Below, in pieces: positions 12,393-25,189 of a stretch of 64,000 nt of DNA. The DNA lies in contig NC_092650.1 of the NCBI RefSeq assembly GCF_032118995.1, positions 2,728,001 to 2,792,000 on the forward strand. The letters run 5' to 3'. The position numbers were made by a program, and so were the translations under genes. Below the pieces are notes generated by a model that saw nothing but the letters and a program-made list of their open reading frames with translations, was not told the origin of the DNA and made no database searches. The first letter of the stretch is position 1; each line of letters begins with the position of its first letter. Source of the DNA: Asterias amurensis (lineage: Eukaryota > Echinodermata > Asteroidea > Forcipulatida > Asteriidae).

Positions 12393-12776
12393 CCTTAAAG
12401 GCAGTGGACACTATTGGTAATTACTCAAAATAACTATCATCATAAAACCTTACTTGGTAACGAGTAATGGGGAGAGGTTGATAGTATAAAACATTGTGAG
12501 AAACGACTCCCTCTGAAGTGACCTAGTTTTCGAGAAAGATTTCCACGAATTTGATTTCGAGACCTCAAGTTTAGAATTTGAGGTCTCGAAATCAAGCATC
12601 AGAAAGCACACAAATTCGTGTGACAAGGGTGTTTTTTCTTTCATTATTATCTCGCAACTTCGACAACCGATTGAGCTCAAATTTTCACAGGTTTGTTATT
12701 TTATGTATATGTTGAGATACGCCAAGTGAGAAGACTGGTCATTGACAATTACCAATAGTGTCCACTGTCTTTAATA
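12393..12776 (+). repeat. MITE-A, complete copy
   Basis: Textbook copy: TTAAAGGCAGTGGACAC at the left, GTGTCCACTGTCTTTAA at the right. It has the internal hairpin TTGATTTCGAGACCTCA...TGAGGTCTCGAAATCAA that recurs in most copies. Short frames of 60-80 codons seen in many copies come from this repeat and are not genes. Confidence 0.9.
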
Positions 12777-12796
12777 ATAAGCCCAATGTCATTACA

Positions 12797-13168
12797 CTAT
12801 GGGTACGTTCAGACAGTTAGACCTGAACCGGTGGGTTCAAGGCCTTGCGTCCAGACAGCACTGAGTTAAACCCAATACGGTTTATCTTTGGTTTTAAGAG
12901 GTCAAAGCAAACGCTACCCGTTACTCTAACATCCTGTTTATTGTCCTGTTCATTGGTCACCGTGTGTTTACGTAATGATTACGGAGGTCAATGGGTCGTC
13001 TGTTGTGAGTTAAACTGCATGTTTAAAAAAAAAAAATTTATGTGATCTTTTGTGGGTTGAACTCGATTCTGTCTAACTTTAGTACCGTTCAGACACACAG
13101 ATTTGAACTTGATCGGGTTGAACCATGAGTTAAACCGACTTTAGTACTGTGTCTGAACGACTCCTATA
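12797..13168. repeat. TIR element, about 370 bp
   Basis: Ends TATGGGTACGTTCAGACAG and CTGTGTCTGAACGACTCCTATA are inverted repeats with mismatches. Subterminal TTGAACC/GGTTCAA motifs recur inside. Non-coding. Confidence 0.6.
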
Positions 13169-13865
13169 TGACCAATAATGTAGACTCATTCAGCGAGCGG
13201 TGGTTGGTGCATAATATATGCATTTTTCAAGTTGCTTTTATTTATTTATTTTTTGCTTAGCCTGGTTTCTCTTTTTAATGTTTTTAAAATTTGTGAAGAT
13301 ATACATTTTGTATTGCAGTTTTAGGTAACCTTTTAGTTTTCAAGTGTATTTAAATCCATCTTTTTTTTTAAATGAGGTGGCAACAAAATTTAATGCTATG
13401 GTCTCGTTCAAAACTAAGTTGCATACTACAGACAATATTAGTTCCATACACACTTAGCAGTGTAGTCAAAATCAATGTAGGATTTCCTCCAGGTTATAAA
13501 ACTTGACGCCCTTCAGACAGAGAAATAAATATTCAACATATGAGGAGTGAGTAGCACCAAAGGAGTTTAGATGCCCCCCCCCCAAAGGGAGTGAGTAGGG
13601 CAAAAGGGGGAGTAGATGACACTCCCACCCCTCTGATGTTCTGGGAGTGAGTACCTTCCAGATCTTGGATAAACCAGGAGTGAGAGTTATTTCTGACAAA
13701 AAAAAAAACTTTCTGAAAATACGATTAAAATTTGTTAAAATGGCTGAATGTCCACCTTTTGGTAACCCTCTGGGGGGGGGGGGAGGGGGAGCTTTAAAGG
13801 ACCAGTGTCCGCAGTGTCTTTATATGAGGAAAAAGTAACAGCTGATTTTCTTCACCAGGCCGACT

Positions 13866-14215
13866 TAAAGCCATTGGACACTTTCGGTACAGAAACAAAA
13901 ACTAAAAGTTCACAGATTTACAAATATGTTGCAGGGTTTACAGAAGGTAATGGTGAAAGACTTCTCTTGAAATATTATTCCATGAAACGCTTTACTTTTC
14001 TTGATATCGAGAATTACGGATTTATTTTAAACACATGTCATGACACGGCAAAACGTGCGGTGAAACAAGGGTGGGTTTTCCCGTTATTTCCTCCCGACTA
14101 CGATGACTGATTGAGCCTAAATTTTCACAGGTTTGTTGTTTTATATATAAGTTGTGATACACGAAGTGTGGGCCTTTGGAAAATACTGTTTACCGAAAGT
14201 GTCCAATGGCTTTAA
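13866..14215. repeat. MITE-A3, complete copy
   Basis: Inverted ends AAAGCCATTGGACACTTTCG / CGAAAGTGTCCAATGGCTTT. The right half still shows MITE-A words (AAATTTTCACAGGTTTGTT), so it is a relative with its own TIR and interior. Confidence 0.85.
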
Positions 14216-14256
14216 AAAGTCTGAATTCAGATAAAATTTTGACATTACACCACCCT

Positions 14257-14435
14257 GAGGCCCGATACTTCACAGAGGCAACAAAGGCCATTGCCTCCAT
14301 GCCCCCTGGTCAATGCCTTGGTGCCCTTGAAATGCACCAGAAATTTACAACTTCTTCGCAGAGTGCCCTTCACCAAGAAGAAATTGCTTTGGTGCCCTTG
14401 CCCTTTCAAAAACATAGCATACAGGCCTGCACTCC
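14257..14435 (+). repeat. Repeat-I copy
   Basis: Roughly 180-bp interspersed repeat containing GGTGCCCTTGAAATGC and ending GCATACAGGCCTG. Other copies are at 41365, 48425, 48944, 58092, 59585 and 62888, in both orientations. No tRNA head and no coding capacity; class unknown. Confidence 0.75.
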
Positions 14436-14460
14436 TAGTGTAAAAGAGTCATCAGCAGTC

Positions 14461-14571
14461 CAGCAGCCGATTTCACGAAACTTTACGCAACTGCGTAAGT
14501 CCACTTGCGCAACGTTTATGGCGCAACTTACGCCATAAACGTTGCGTAAAGTTTCGTGAAATCGGCCCCTG
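14461..14571. repeat. Foldback-F element
   Basis: Near-perfect hairpin: GCCGATTTCACGAAACTTTA on the left and TAAAGTTTCGTGAAATCGGC on the right, with GCGTAA repeats between. A longer copy lies at 56669. Confidence 0.85.
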
Positions 14572-14770
14572 TTCTGGAGTCCTATTTCTAGAAACTATTT
14601 AAGGCTTGAGAGTCTGAGCCTTGTAGAAGTAGGGTACTCCGTCATCTTCTTCTTCTTCCTTTCGAGTCCAGCTTTCGTGATTGAAGATTAACGCACTGCC
14701 AGACTAACCGGGGTGAACCCTTTCTCTTTTAAAAAACAAAGCATACATGCTTGCACCTTACTAATCACAT

Positions 14771-16992
14771 CTAATCAAACTCCTCCATTTCTTGTACATT
14801 TTCATCTTCTTGTTGCCCGTCCGGTGGTCTTAGACTGTGGAGTAAGTCTCTCATAGCATCCATCAATGTTCCTAGACTCTGACGTAGATCTGTGTTAGGA
14901 GCCAAGTAACCCCCGGCTGCTCCCTCGGGGTTATCTCCATCAACTACGGCAGCAAGATCTGGTATTGCTGAACCTGGTGGCTAGAAAACAAACACAATAC
15001 AATACATTATCAAAACAGGAGATAGAAGAAGCAGTCAATCTGATGTACATATAGTTTGTACGTCACCAATTAATGTGCTTGATGGCACTGGACAATGTTG
15101 GTAATTACTAAAAAGTATTCGTTAGTATAAAAACTTACTTGGTAACAAGCAATGGAGAGCTGTTGATAGTATGAACATGTTGAGAAACGGCTCAATCTGA
15201 AGTAACATGGTTTTTGAGAAAGAGGTAATTTTTCAAACTATTTAAATCGGAGAAAGACTTCAAGCCTTTCTTAGGCATCTGAAAGCGTACAAATTTGTGT
15301 AGCTAGGGTGTTTTTTCTTTCACTATTCTCTTGCAACTTCAATGACCGATTGAGCTCAAATGTTCACAGGTTTGTTATTTTATGCAAATGCCGGGATACA
15401 CCAAGTGAAAACACTGGTCTTTGACAATTACCAAATGTGTCCATGGCCTTTGAAGTGGGACTGCAAGGTCAAATTCAGTGTTGTGATCAACTCATTTTCC
15501 AAAAGATTCTTTATAGAAAGAGTCCTTATAATGATGACAACTTTTTGGCTAGTTCTTTCTGTTTCTTTATCCTCAACGAACTACTGTGATTCTTTGAACA
15601 AAATTAATAAAGGCAATAGGAAATTTGTTACAGGAAATCGTGATATAAGAGACATAAAATAACTGCAATGGACTCATATAGTACACAAATAAAATTGTTA
15701 ATATCATTTGCCAATCAAGAAGGACACCTGGGGTGATACTGGACTAAAATGAAAACATAGAGTTAATAAGAACTAGAGGGCGCACTGGTGATACTGCTGG
15801 AACAAACGTAACGGGACTGCAAGGAGACACGCGCGCCATTTTGTAAGATGAAAGTGAAATCAACGCCGTGGTGTTGATAAACACATGCTATGCAATGCTG
15901 TTTTGTCAACTTGGAAAATGGCCGCACACCAGGCCGCGTATCTAGGCTTGTTCGCCCTCTAGATCTTATATATAACTCTATGAATGACAGTCACTTACTG
16001 GTGGTAAATATGAAGGCATCATGGAACGGAAGAATTCTGAGAAGAGACCATGATTGGTTGGGATACCTGAGGCCTGCTGCCTGCATCAAATCAATCATAG
16101 GAAGTTGATTTAATTATTAGAATTTTTTTCCAGAATATCATCTACATAGGATTTGCTGCATTGCATGGCGAGGTATCAATATGTATTCACTATCGCGAAG
16201 TAGATGTTCGGGGGTTCGGGAGACTTCTCAGTTCTGAAAAGAACTGTCCTGCTTTTTTATTTATTACCTGGGCGGTTGGTATAGAAAATAGGCTGGGACT
16301 ACTACTTTAGCTTTTAGGATCGTGACTAACTGTACTCCCGCGGGGTCAGTTCTTAAATTGGTCCCAACGTTTTTCGACTAGCTTGCTCTAGTCATCGTCA
16401 GGAGACTGAATATCCTCCATTTTAGTCTGCCTTATTTACTAATGAATTACTTTTTCTCCATCTTCCTATCTTGTCCTTTGTGTTTCCAACTTCTAGTGGA
16501 CAAACCAGTCCCTTCCCTCAACCCCCGTCTCCCTATTCATTGCTTCTCTGCAATTCTCTATTCATGTTACTCCTCTTGCCTGCTTATGTGACACGTGTTC
16601 ATGTTTGTTGCGTTTCATTAAGCCTTCGAGAAAATTCAGCAAGGGTCCAAACCTCAGGCCAATTATTTTTGCACTTCCATTTTTCTTTAGGAAGTTCATG
16701 AGAATATATATGCCAACCAAAGCGAAGTACATGTATATGTTTCAAATCAACTTTAAAGGACCATTTTTATACACCATAGAGCTTATATACAACACCATAC
16801 CTCGGTGGTCTATGATAGGAGACTAACGAGTCCCTTGGAGGGAGGGGGTCATAAAACAAGACAGGTGTATTAGCCAGCTCAGGAGGTAAGCTTATCAGGC
16901 GGGTGGGTATCCGCTTGCAATTTGCGTGCATCGATAGTGCTAGTCTACACTATGATAGGAGACTATAGTGTACTTTGGAGGGAGGGGATCAT

Positions 16993-17024
<32 letters not shown>

Positions 17025-20000
17025 GAAATTTATAAAGCGCCAAAATCAAAAGTTTGCTCTAAGGTGCTGATGTATGGGCACAAACAGGAGAAACGTTATT
17101 GATGATACACCTCCTGAAACAGGTGAGCTTTCAGGAGTGTCTTGAATGTATGCAGTAAAGTGGTATACGACAACACAGGTGTATAAGTCAGCTCTGGAGG
17201 TAAGCTTATCGGGCGGGGGGGTATCCGCCTGCATTTCGGGCATTTCAGCTTGATGTGCTAGCTTGAGCATGATGACAACCCTGAAATTAAAGGACCTTTC
17301 TAAACACCACAGAGCTAATACATAAAACTATACCTTGGTGGTCTATGATAGGAGACTATAGAGTCTTTTGGAGGGAGTGGATCATAAGACAAGACGGGTG
17401 TATTAGCCAGCTCTGGAGGTAAGGATAGAGTCGCATCTTTGATGTCACTTAGAAGAATATGACGATAAACATTCCTCGGTGTTCCTTGATATCTCATCTG
17501 TCTCCTGAAATAAAACAAATGTTGAAATTTTCTTCATAACCACAAGACAAAGTGACGCCAAACGCTTGAAATATTTATATGTTTGCTGAGAAACAAGTCT
17601 AAAGCCCGGTTGATAATTCCTGCAAATGCGAATGTGAAGCAAGTTTTGACGTCGCATGGCTGTTTTCACACACGGTCTTCGAATGTTTCACAGGAGTTGA
17701 GCACAGCGGTGGATTTCACAAAAAGTTAGGACTAGTCTTATCTCGAGTTAGGACCAGTTACTCGTCCTAACTTAGGACTATCCATGCAATTTGTGTATCT
17801 CCTAGGACTAGTCCTCTTTGTGAAATCGACCCCAGGTCAACTAATGGGAATTATTTGTTACGAGTGAAGAGAAGCAATCATAGTAAAGCATACAAGTGTA
17901 CAGACTAGTGCTGGGCGAATAGTGAAATTTTGTTATTCGGATACCGCTGGCCAACTATCCGAAATTAACCGGATATTCGAATAATTTTTTTCGCCGCTAG
18001 AGGGCGGTATTTAATAAAAAATAAAAAATAAAAAATAAAAAAATATTTTTTTTTGCCGCTAGAGGGCGCTGTTCGTTTGTGAATGAGATCATATGGGCGG
18101 ATTGATATAAGTTTTAGACAGTGTCACTCGGTTCATTCATAAAAATGACCGGATCTTATTTAAAGATGGCGATTTGCTTTTTCTTTTGATCGTGATTGAC
18201 TCTACGTGAAGGAAAACTTTTGTAATCTTTGAACAAATTACGTCAGAAATGTCATTGTTTTAAATCTTCACGGAGGTGAGCATAGTTAAATACTTAATAT
18301 ATGCTGTTTTATGCTGTTTTAATAGAAGTTTCATAAGGATTCAGAGAAAACATTCATGTCAGTTGTCGCCCGACGTCCGCGAATATTCGGATATTAAAGA
18401 ATATCCGGTTACTCGGTTGTAATTACAGAAATATCCGGTTTGTAAATAGGTATTCGCGCCCTATGCGGATATCCGGTTAAGAAAAAAAAGGCATTCGCGG
18501 TTACGGATAGGAAAACCTATTCGCCATTAACCGGATATTCGAATAATTCGCCCAGGCCTAGTACAGACCAGAATTCCAACCTACATCCCGATGACTTAAC
18601 CACCGGAACTTGAGTTTGATGCCTTTAAACTGCTCGGCCATGTTTTTCCCTTTCTTGTAACTGGCAGTTCATCTGCGTTTTCTGGGACAATAAATAAACA
18701 ATAAACTCACTTTGCCTGGTATTCTTTAATCAGCGGTTCCTTGTTGTCCACCCGTTGTAATACAGCGCTAACGTTAGTCTCTAACCACTTCATAACCTCA
18801 GGTACCTTCCACATGGCATGGTTACGTGCAACATATAGAGATATCAGCTGAGTTAAAGCTTTCGGCTGACTGGAAAACAAATACATGGCATAGGTAATAA
18901 ATATATCACAAAATGGTAAACATTGGGTGATTTGTGAAAATATTAGTATTAAAGACACTGGACAATATGAGTAATAGACCCTTCCCATGAAATATGTAAA
19001 TTGCACATAGCGCGTGTGCACTAACGTTTTGGTTGGCGAAATGAGGGAACATCGCGCTGTTTTGTACACGGCCAATGGGTGTGTGACGCAGACGCGATTG
19101 CGCGTCTGCTTAGTGCACAACTCTATGGCGTTTGCCAACCAACAGGGTCTGTACGCATGCGTGAATGTGATTAGCATATTTCATGGGAAGGGTCCATTGT
19201 CAAAGACCAGTCTTCTCACTTGGTGTATCTCAACATATGCATAAACAAAAAAAACTGTGAAAACTCAATTGGTCGTCGAAGTTGTGAGATAATAATGGAA
19301 GAAAAAAACACCCTTGTCACAAAAAGTTGTGTGCTTTCAGATGATTGATTTTGGAACCTCAACATCTAATTCTGAGGTCTCAAAATAAAATTTGTGGAAA
19401 GTTACTTCTTTCTCGTTACTTAAGAGGGAGCTGTTTCTCACAATGTTTTATACTACCAACAGCTCTCCATTGCTAGTTACCAAGTAAGTTTTTATGTAAG
19501 TAGGTTTGGGATGCTGTCATTTGTTTCTTACTTGCAATGACTTGATACTGAGAAGAATAGATGTTTCTTGACTGCAGCGTCTGGCTGGACGCCACATTTC
19601 TCCAGGAGTAACATCAAGGCCTAGTAGGAACAAAAATCATAAACAGTGTAAAGAAATATTCCGCTAAAGATTAGACAAATATTCAAGATATGAAAGCTTC
19701 AGAAATATTTCTTATTTATTGAGAGAGAAATTACCTCTTTCTCAAAAACTATGTTACTTAAGAGTGAGCCGTTCTCACAATGTTTTTATACTATCAATAG
19801 CTATACATTGCTCTTGAACGAGTAAGTTTTTATGCTAACAATTATTTCAAGTAATGACCAAAGGTATCCAGTGCCTTTAATGAATATGGATTCTTACCGA
19901 TGGATACATGAGAAGAGCCGTTTGTACTGCAGCGTCAGCTTTGGTCGTATTATCATCTTGATTTGAATGGTAATGAGCCAGAGCGACACTGAAGGCAAAG

Positions 20001-23000
20001 TTAGGAAGCTGAGAGAGATTCTTGTGGGCCTGTCGGACAGAACAGTCAAAGTAAAAAAAAAAGAGTGTGTTTTGGCGGTCGTAACCAATAACTGTTTCGG
20101 TCACTGGCCAGTGATTAACTAATGGCAAGTTCGACCAAAACTGTCATTGGTTACGACCACCAAAACGCACCCCAGTATTAACGGTTACAAAAGGCCTATG
20201 AACCATAAGAACCTATGCAAGACATAGGCCTAGTTCATGGCCTGACATTCCGACCCTAGCAGAGTCTTTCTCGAAGGCTAAAGAGAAAGACTTTGAGAAA
20301 GACTCTGTTAGGGTCGAAACGTCAGGCCATTAACTATTTTAAGTACAAAACAAAGAAGATAGAAAACAAAGATAAGCTCTCCATTGGACATGTGTTGTTT
20401 GCACTAATGCAACATTGTAATAATAAACTACAAGGGAAACTTACTGGGCAAACTCAAGTTACTGAAAAATGATTTGGAGTTGAGCAAAGACAAATTTACT
20501 AGAGCAGGATTTAAGCCAATGGCCTCAAGATTAACAAGCTGCGCTCTACCAACTCGGTTAACTTGCTCGTATGTTAGCGGTCTCCCTATTTGTCAATATC
20601 TTTGTTCGGCTGCCAGTCAGAAGCAATACAACCGTAAACTGCGGTTTGTAACCAGGGATCACACCCAAGTTTATAATACAACCAGGGCCCAATTTCATAG
20701 AGCTGCTAAGCACAAAAATTTGCTTAGCAAGAAATTTCTTCCTTGGTAAAAACAGGATTACCAACCAAATTTTCATTTGTTGCATATTGCCTGTAACTGG
20801 TATTCAGCTGTTGTTTGCTTGTCCTGAAAATCACGTGAAAATTTGGTTGGTAATCCTGTTTTTAACAAGGCAAACATATCATGCTAAGCAAATTGTTATG
20901 CTTAGCAGCTCTATGAAATTTGGCCCTGGAAAGCGGCAGCAGAGGGATCACCTCAGGAATGCAATTTTTCATTTAGATATCAAATCATAAACTACAAGAT
21001 GTATTTCTTGCAGACATGATATTTGGTGATTGGAAAATTTGATTCAGTACAAGGGCCGACCTACATTATCGACTTTAAAGGCAGTGGACACTATTGGTAA
21101 TTACTCAAAATAATTATTAGCATAAAACCTTACTTGGTGACGAGTAATGGGGAGAGGTTGATGGTATAAAACATTATTAGAAACGGCTCCCTCTGAAGTG
21201 CCATAGTTTTCAAGAAAGAAGTAATTTTCTACGAATTGAATTTTGAGACCTCAGATTTAGAATTTGCGGTCTTGAAATCAAGCATCTGAAAGCACACAAC
21301 TTCGTGTGACAAGGGCATTTTTTCTTTCATTATTATGTCGCCACTTCGGCGATCGATTGAGCTTAAATTTTCACAGGTTTGTTATTTTATGCATATGTTG
21401 AGATACACAAACTGTGAAGGCTAGTCTTTGATAATTACCAATAGTGTCCACTGTCTTTAATACACCTTTCAGACTATTTAATCACAACAATTCTCAGTGT
21501 TTCAAAGGGCAAATAACATCGAAAATCAGACTAATGGAGGAGGAATATCATCATCATGCCTGATTTCTTGTCAGACTTTTCTAAGTTTATGGTATACCTA
21601 AGGAAACCAGGACATCAATCCACTGCTATTGTTACCTACCTCCCATTCACTAAATATTCTTATCAGAAACTCATGTTGATCAGAACGCAATGCATAATGG
21701 TCTATCATCAATAACACACCAAGTGGATCAGAGTCCGGGTCCAGACTGAAATTAAACAATTATACAGACTGATATTAGGCCAAAGGTCAAATTGACCTTT
21801 AATTAACACACTAAGTTTAGGAAAATGAGAAAATTGCAAATTGCTAAATGCAAACTGCAAACCAAAAAGACCTATTGTATAATTGCAAAAAAATAGCTAA
21901 TGGCCTTACGTTTCGACCTCTTTTTGTAGGACTCTGTTAAAGAGCAAAAATAATTTAACCAACAAATGAACGAAAATATATTGACCAACAAAAGAGCAAA
22001 AATGTTTTGCTCAAAAGCTAGGGTTGAAACGCCAGGCCATTAAATATTTAATGAATTTTGTTTACAATTTGTTTTATGCTCATGAATTTTTCACATGTTG
22101 AACAAATATTGTAGGAATACAAACAAAATTCCAAACCTTACCTTAATAGTAATTTGCATAATTCCAAAGCCGTGCGATTTGCTCCCCTCTGTCCAACAAA
22201 CTCTAGATGTCTGAAGAGTGCCAGAAAGACGGCTCGATTCTCCGCCCTCCTATAGTCAAGACGACAGTTCCCTTGTGTTAAACTGAACAGCGTATGGAAA
22301 CTACACTCAATGTTGTATAGCGCCCTCTCTGGGGAAATAAAGAAGAGGTTGAAATCATTCTCTGAAATGAAATTCTGATTCGGGAAAACTGACTGGCGAT
22401 TTACTGTAATCACAAATTCACTATGAGCTGTGCGAGTCAATGATTATTGGAGCTAGCAGCCATTACAAGGAGGGTATAACTTTGGTATCTACGCAAAAGA
22501 TGTATGACCGTAAAAACTTACTTGGTAAGAAGCACTGTAGCTCTTTAAAATGTATAACATTTTTGAGAAATGATACTTTTCAAACGAATGTGGTTTTAGA
22601 CAGAGGAATTTTTAAAACATTTAAATCTGAGAAATTGTTCTGCATGAAACGTTTCTCAGATTGTTAGTTCCAATTGCGGATTATAACCGCTCCGGTTTTT
22701 CAGCCTTACATGTATCTCAAAGACGGTAACACCTTTTGGAATGAAAATGTCACAAGTTAGTTTAATTGTATATATCTAGGAATAAAACAACCGAACATAT
22801 TGTTCTGAGTCCTTACCAACAAGCTCGGCAGCCATCTGTCTGTCCTCACTCATCTTACAGACTTCACTCAGTTGAAGAAGAGTATCAATGTGATACGGAT
22901 GCATCTGCAGCAACGCCTTTATAAAAACAACATCGAATCCAAATTTATATATACTCATATTGACTGGCAATGAGGTAAAAAGTGTGCGTCTATTCCCCCC

Positions 23001-25149
23001 GAGGGACTTTGAGTGACCAGGGGTGGATTTCACAAAGTTAAGACTAGACTTATCTCGACTTAGGACGAGTTACTCGTCCTAACTTTAGACTACCCATACG
23101 TTTAATATCTCCTAAGTTAGGACTAGTCTTAACTCTTTGTGAAATCGACCCCTGAAGAGGGATCGGATTCCCGAGGCCAAACATTTTATTATTGTTATTA
23201 TTAGTAGTAGTATTTTTTCCTGCTATTTGAAGTGCTGTTTTGATTAGTTTGAAAAATTCTCAACTTTTCATAAAATGTTCACCAGCTTTGGATCTCGCTC
23301 AGAGGTGAGTTATGGTAAGGTACATGTAGGAAGAATGAGACAACATGGTAGGGTGGTATTACCGTAAGATTCTGTGGATTCATAGATTCAACTGCGTCTA
23401 GAAATTGAAACTGTACTTGTTGATAATCCTTGGAGTGCTCCAGCGTGAAGAAATGATTCCTGTTGAAATTGTAAAATGATAGAAACAGATATGTTTCATA
23501 TTTGGTTTGAATCTCTAGGTATACCCAGGGTCCAATCCCATTGCGCTGTTAAAGGGTTTGGGTTCTTTTTGGAAGGACACAAAACACACGCGTCCACAGA
23601 TTTTCATTAAACTTACACCGTTTAAAGGCAGTGGACACTATTGGTAATTGTCAAAGACTAGCCTTCACAGTTGGTGTATCTCAACATATGCATAAAATAA
23701 CAAACCTGTGAAAATTTGAGCTCAATCGGTCATCGAAGTTGCGAGATAATAATGAAAGAAAAATAACCCTTGTCACACGAAGTTGTGTTCGTTTAGATGG
23801 TTGATTTCGAGACCTCGAGTTCTAAATCTGAGGTCTCAGAATCAAATTCGTGGAAAATTACTTGTTTTCTCAAAAACTATGGCACTTCAGAGGGAGCCGT
23901 TTCTCACAATGTTTTATACCATCAACCTCTCCCCATTACTCGTCGCCAAGAAAGGTTTTAAGCCAATAATTATTTTGAATGATCACCAATAGTGTCCACT
24001 GCCAGTGGACACTATTGGTAATTACTCAAAATAATTGTTAGCATAAAAGCTTACTTGTTAACGAGCAATGCTGAGCTGTTGGTAGTATAAAACATTGTAA
24101 GAAACGGCTCCCTCTGAAGTGCCATAGTTTTTGAGAAAGGAGTAATTTTCGACTAAAATATTTGACTTCAAGACCTCAGAATTAGATTTTGAGGTCCCGA
24201 AATCAAGCATCTGAAAGCAAACAACTGCGTGTGACAAGGGTAATTTTTCTTCCATTATTATCTAGCAACTACGATGACCAATTGAGTTCAAATTTACACA
24301 GGTTTGCTATTTTGTGCATATGTTGAGATACACCAAGTCAAAATACTTGTCTTTGACAATTACCAAAGGAGTCCAGTGTCTTTAATGGATTTGGGTACTT
24401 TTTGTGGGACACAAAACACACACGTCCACAGATTTTCATTAAACTTACACGGTTTAAAGATAATGATGGGAGAAAGCTTCCCTTACAATATTACTTGCTG
24501 AGGTGCTGTAAGTTTTTGAGAAATCAGTGAAACATTTTCACAAAAATAATTTTCGTCCCAATGAGACATTTCAGCATGTACAACAGTTAACACGCCTCTC
24601 TTGAAAACATTGCTCTGTGATTTACAATTTTTTTTCTTCTGAAACTGAAGCTGAAACTTCTAAAGGTACACTATATTACATACTTCATTTATAGTGAGTA
24701 GGGATTCATTATGACAAATAAAACTTGTTTTGTAAGGCCAAATTCAAACACAACTAATCATCTTAGAATTCTTCATTTCAGAATTCAAAACAAGATCATC
24801 CTTCTGACATTCAAGGCTCTCCATGGACTAGCCCCTACCTATGAACAGAGCCTGATTCAGCCCCGTAGTGTCAGGCCGGGTCTGAGGTCATCGGGCAGTA
24901 TGCTCTATGTTCCTCTGACCCGTTTATCCAGCTATGGGGACAGGGCATTCAGTAACATTTCACCCCGCCTCTGGAACTCTCTTCCTCAACATCTCAAGGA
25001 CACACATGACATCTCACGATTCCAACATTCTCTCAAAACCCATCTCTTCAGATTAGCCTATAAAGATATCGAGTGAAATTTTCTTCTTGTTCTTGACCAG
25101 CGCCTTTGAATGTTATACAGATACAGTGCACTTTAAAAATGCTGTGTTA

Positions 25150-25189
<40 letters not shown>

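Noticed and set aside
12450-12680. Family of 60-85-residue proteins (words like [15 protein letters not shown]) in many places
   Set aside because: All lie in MITE-A copies and are chance translation of that repeat.
13872-14110. Roughly 100-codon frame at 13805-14110
   Set aside because: Lies inside MITE-A3, bounded by its inverted repeats.
18707-19177. 156-codon minus-strand frame
   Set aside because: It joins TCF25 exon 11 to intron and MITE sequence; only the exon 11 part is real coding sequence.
24711-25076. Host gene of 121 codons
   Set aside because: Matches the C-terminus of CR1/L2-type LINE reverse transcriptase and ends in a microsatellite tail; truncated LINE.
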